This document shows, one piece after another, positions 6,223-7,857 of a DNA stretch of 7,857 bases. Location of the stretch: contig DATLAW010000255.1 of assembly GCA_035527255.1 (NCBI GenBank), positions 1 through 7,857 of the forward strand. The letters are read 5' to 3'. A program made the position numbers and the translations under genes. The number at the start of each line of letters is the position of its first letter. Positions within the stretch are counted from its first letter, which is position 1. The notes under the pieces were generated by a model. The model was not told where the DNA came from. It worked only from the letters and a program-made list of their open reading frames with translations, and made no database searches. This stretch comes from Thermohalobaculum sp035527255. GTDB taxonomy: Bacteria > Pseudomonadota > Alphaproteobacteria > Rhodobacterales > Rhodobacteraceae.

Positions 6223-6960
6223 ATGGTTCTAACGAACGTAGCCGGCGAAAATCATCTCCCCCGCAGGTTCGAGGCATTCTTTTCGATCCTTCAGCAGCTT
6301 CAGAGTGGCGTGATTGAAATCGCACTGCCCGATGGCCGGGTCTTTGCCGCAATGGGCGAGAAAACTGGTCCGACGGGCCGGATCGATGTCGCCAACCCTG
6401 AATTCTTTTCCCGCATGGCCCGCGACGGTGAAATCGGTTTTCCTGAGATGTTCATGGAAGGGTGGTGGAGCACCCCCGATCTCCAGACCCTGCTCGACGT
6501 CCTTTTGTTGAACAACGAACCCGTGGTCCACAGTTTTTCAGGCGCTGCCTTGGTTCGTGCCTATGAGCGGCTGCGCCACTGGCTGCGCACGAATACCAAG
6601 CGCGGAGCCAAGCGCAACATCGCCTATCATTACGATCTGGGGAATGACTTCTACCGGCTCTGGCTCGACGAGACGATGACCTACTCGTCGGCGTTATTTT
6701 TGGGGCAGGGCGAGACCTTGCGCGAAGCGCAGCAGAACAAATATGCCTCCGTCTGCGACCGAATGGACCTACAGCGCGGGGATCATGTGCTTGATATCGG
6801 CTGCGGCTGGGGCGGGTTCGCCGAATACGCCATCCGCGAACGCGGCGCCCGGGTGACCGGCATCACGCTGAGCCGCGCCCAGCACGATTATGCCCGCAAG
6901 CGCATGGCGGCAAACCCAGTGCGGACTTTTGATTGGTTGCGTCCCAGGCGGAAAAATTGA
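6223..6960 (+). pseudogene. Truncated cyclopropane-fatty-acyl-phospholipid synthase-like methyltransferase
   Basis: This is the N-terminal part of a SAM-dependent methyltransferase of the CFA synthase family, which adds a methylene or methyl group to unsaturated acyl chains in phospholipids. From the ATG at 6223 the frame codes for 245 residues, against roughly 400 for the family. Seen are the N-terminal lipid-binding-type domain with GEIGFPEMFMEGWW (69-82), NIAYHYDLGNDFYRLWLD (132-149), TYSSALF (153-159), SAM motif I VLDIGCGWGGFAEYA (189-203) and GITLSRAQHDYARKRM (213-228). Similarity stops at about residue 229 (nt 6910). The next 16 codons (NPVRTFDWLRPRRKN) are unlike the family, which should continue into a QDYRD-type segment. 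Residues matching E. coli CFA Glu239, His266 and Tyr317 lie in the lost part, so activity is unlikely. Ser156 replaces the bicarbonate-contact Cys139 of E. coli, as expected for some paralogous groups. Its position after phr resembles the phrA-RSP2144 (ufaM/cfaA) pair of Rhodobacter sphaeroides. A sequencing or assembly break is the main alternative. Confidence 0.85.
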
Positions 6961-7070
6961 GCATTCCAAAATTTCGACTTTTTCGACAGTATCGACCCGA
7001 AGGCGAAGTTCGGCCTCATCGCACCCACGGTTCCAACCCGACCTTTGGCGTTTCCTAGTGATGGTTTGAA

Positions 7071-7196
7071 GAGAATCCGAAACCAGACATTGCCTGAGCG
7101 ATGATGGATCAGTTTCGGTCTCCCAGAGTTGCCTTTGTCACGAGCGCGTACTTTGGTCGCAAAATGGACTTTGTGCAAATGGCGGGTTTCGGTCTC
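7071..7196. repeat. CCGAAAC-centred repeat: imperfect inverted repeat plus a third copy
   Basis: The segment 7071-7094 (GAGAATCCGAAACCAGACATT and three more bases) recurs in inverted orientation at 7173-7196, whose reverse strand reads GAGACCGAAACCCGCCATTT followed by GCAC. A third, shorter copy lies at 7112-7122 (GTTTCGGTCTC), identical over 11 bases to 7186-7196 and in the same orientation. The arrangement resembles degenerate intergenic repeats common in some alphaproteobacterial genomes, though the family name is not recognised. No coding function is suggested. Confidence 0.5.
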
Positions 7197-7199
7197 ACT

Positions 7200-7219
7200 C
7201 CAACCGCGTCCGCGGTTGG
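7200..7219. repeat. Perfect 9-bp inverted repeat (hairpin)
   Basis: CCAACCGCG (7200-7208) is the exact reverse complement of CGCGGTTGG (7211-7219), with TC between them. As RNA the innermost pair would open to give a 4-base loop and an 8-bp, GC-rich stem. It lies about 80 bases past the LysR stop, so it could help end the minus-strand transcript, but no T-run follows on either strand. A degenerate terminator or a protein-binding palindrome are both possible. Confidence 0.45.
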
Positions 7220-7298
7220 GTATGTATTCGATTTGGGCAGAGTTCCTAACGACGGTAAGAGACAAGCTGATCGATTCCCAAAGTACTGCGGGGCCGCT

Positions 7299-7857
7299 TC
7301 AACCGATCGCGGGGTCGGACTTCGGCGCGCTGGCCGTCGCGCCGGAAAAGAATTTCCACATTGCCATTCCGATTCCGTCCAGCCTGTCGGGAGCCGCGAA
7401 AATGGAGAGGCTCAACGACTGCTCCCAGCGCTCGTCGCCAGCGATTGCCAGATCGCCGGCCTGTAACGACGCGGCGATGGAACTCTCCGGCAGCCAGGCG
7501 ACACCGCAACCCCGCATGGCCAGGCTTTTCAGAGCCTGCGCGAAAGCATCGGTGTGCCGGACGTCGAGCGCCGGTTTCGAACGCTTGAGCAAATCATCGA
7601 CCACGGCGCCCAGGAATGAGCCCCTGGTATAGGCGAGATGCGGGATCCGGGCGCGCTCATCACCTGGCAAGCGCCAGCGGGGTTGGCCCTCTGGGTCCGG
7701 AACGCAGACCGGCAGCAGACGTTCAGTACCAAGATCAACCCTGGCGAAGGCGGCCTCGTCCAGTGTCAGGGGCACTGAACGATGCCGATAACATAGCAGG
7801 AAATCGCAGGCGCCCTCGGTGAGGACCTGGCAGCAGGCGTGCAGGTCGTCCGAAAGA
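7299..7857 (-). CDS. LysR-type transcriptional regulator, C-terminal effector domain (5' partial)
   Basis: The minus-strand frame is open from the window edge to a TGA at 7299-7301 and gives 185 residues, the C-terminal 60% or so of a LysR-family regulator. The DNA-binding winged helix would lie beyond the window. The visible part begins LSDDLHACCQVLTEGACDFL and continues LCYRHRSVPLTLDEA, then RLLPVCVPD, a GDERARIPHLAYTRGSFLG segment, TDAFAQALKSLAMRGCGVAWLPES and a terminal strand LSLSIFAAP. This is the type 2 periplasmic-binding-protein fold typical of the family. The text resembles a LysR subgroup often annotated as HypT/YjiE-like (oxidant-responsive), and several cysteines are present, but that placement is from memory and tentative. 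The internal GTG at 7773-7775 is not the true start because family-like sequence continues upstream of it. The C-terminus looks complete. The gene is convergent with the broken methyltransferase gene and need not regulate it. Confidence 0.88.
   Translation of the reverse strand, partial: LSDDLHACCQVLTEGACDFLLCYRHRSVPLTLDEAAFARVDLGTERLLPVCVPDPEGQPRWRLPGDERARIPHLAYTRGSFLGAVVDDLLKRSKPALDVRHTDAFAQALKSLAMRGCGVAWLPESSIAASLQAGDLAIAGDERWEQSLSLSIFAAPDRLDGIGMAMWKFFSGATASAPKSDPAIG

Larger units (their letters stand above)
6913..7298. other. Lower-GC intergenic stretch without a convincing gene; likely remnant DNA
   Basis: From the point where methyltransferase similarity ends to the stop of the LysR gene the composition drops to about 51-52% GC (counted in 60-base blocks across 6961-7260), against about 67% in a sample block inside phr. 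No open frame here has recognisable protein motifs, and no remaining methyltransferase sequence is evident in any frame. The stretch contains short repeats and a hairpin, listed separately. It may be the scar of an insertion or deletion that removed the 3' half of the methyltransferase gene. Confidence 0.6.

Noticed and set aside
6888..7265. Minus-strand open frame of 125 codons in the spacer after the methyltransferase gene
   Set aside because: No family motifs, no clear ribosome binding site, and it runs through the repeats and into the 3' end of the methyltransferase frame. Most likely chance.
7101..7632. Two overlapping plus-strand open frames antisense to the LysR gene
   Set aside because: Low-complexity products without domain features; the minus-strand LysR reading is clearly the coding one.

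Overview
The window most likely comes from an alphaproteobacterium. The evidence is high GC in the coding parts (about 67% in a 60-base sample within the photolyase gene), the protein families present, and a gene order resembling the light and singlet-oxygen response (sigma-E/ChrR) loci of Rhodobacter and relatives. Assignment to Rhodobacterales is plausible but rests on recall, not on a search. No rRNA, tRNA, CRISPR array or intact mobile element is visible.

Positions 1-6152 hold one tightly packed plus-strand gene train that begins before the window. It runs: the C-terminal two thirds of an FAD-dependent amine-oxidase-like oxidoreductase, a DUF1365 protein, a secreted chalcone-isomerase-like protein, a GPH/MelB-type MFS transporter, a DUF3833 lipoprotein, a short-chain dehydrogenase, and a class I DNA photolyase (phr). 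Every neighbouring pair overlaps by 4-14 bases, so this is almost certainly one translationally coupled operon. Its promoter, and any rpoE/chrR pair, would lie upstream and are not seen.

After a 70-base gap holding a possible weak terminator and a strong ribosome binding site comes a cyclopropane-fatty-acid-synthase-like methyltransferase gene (6223-6960). It is cut short: family similarity stops just after the SAM-binding region (about nt 6910), and the frame closes 16 codons later on unrelated sequence. Residues needed for catalysis in CFA synthases lie in the missing part, so it is probably a pseudogene.

Positions 6913-7298 are a lower-GC (about 51-52%) stretch with no convincing gene. 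It holds three copies of a CCGAAAC-centred repeat, two of them forming an imperfect inverted repeat, and a perfect 9-bp hairpin. From 7299 to the window end the minus strand carries the C-terminal effector domain of a LysR-type regulator, convergent with the broken methyltransferase gene.

Taken together, the operon looks like a photo-oxidative stress module. Photolyase repairs UV lesions. The FAD enzyme, DUF1365 protein and methyltransferase recall the enzymes that make methylated or furan fatty acids in the Rhodobacter sphaeroides singlet-oxygen response. The secreted chalcone-isomerase-fold protein, the transporter and the lipoprotein could handle lipids across the envelope. The lipid role is inference; the families, overlaps and truncation are read directly.
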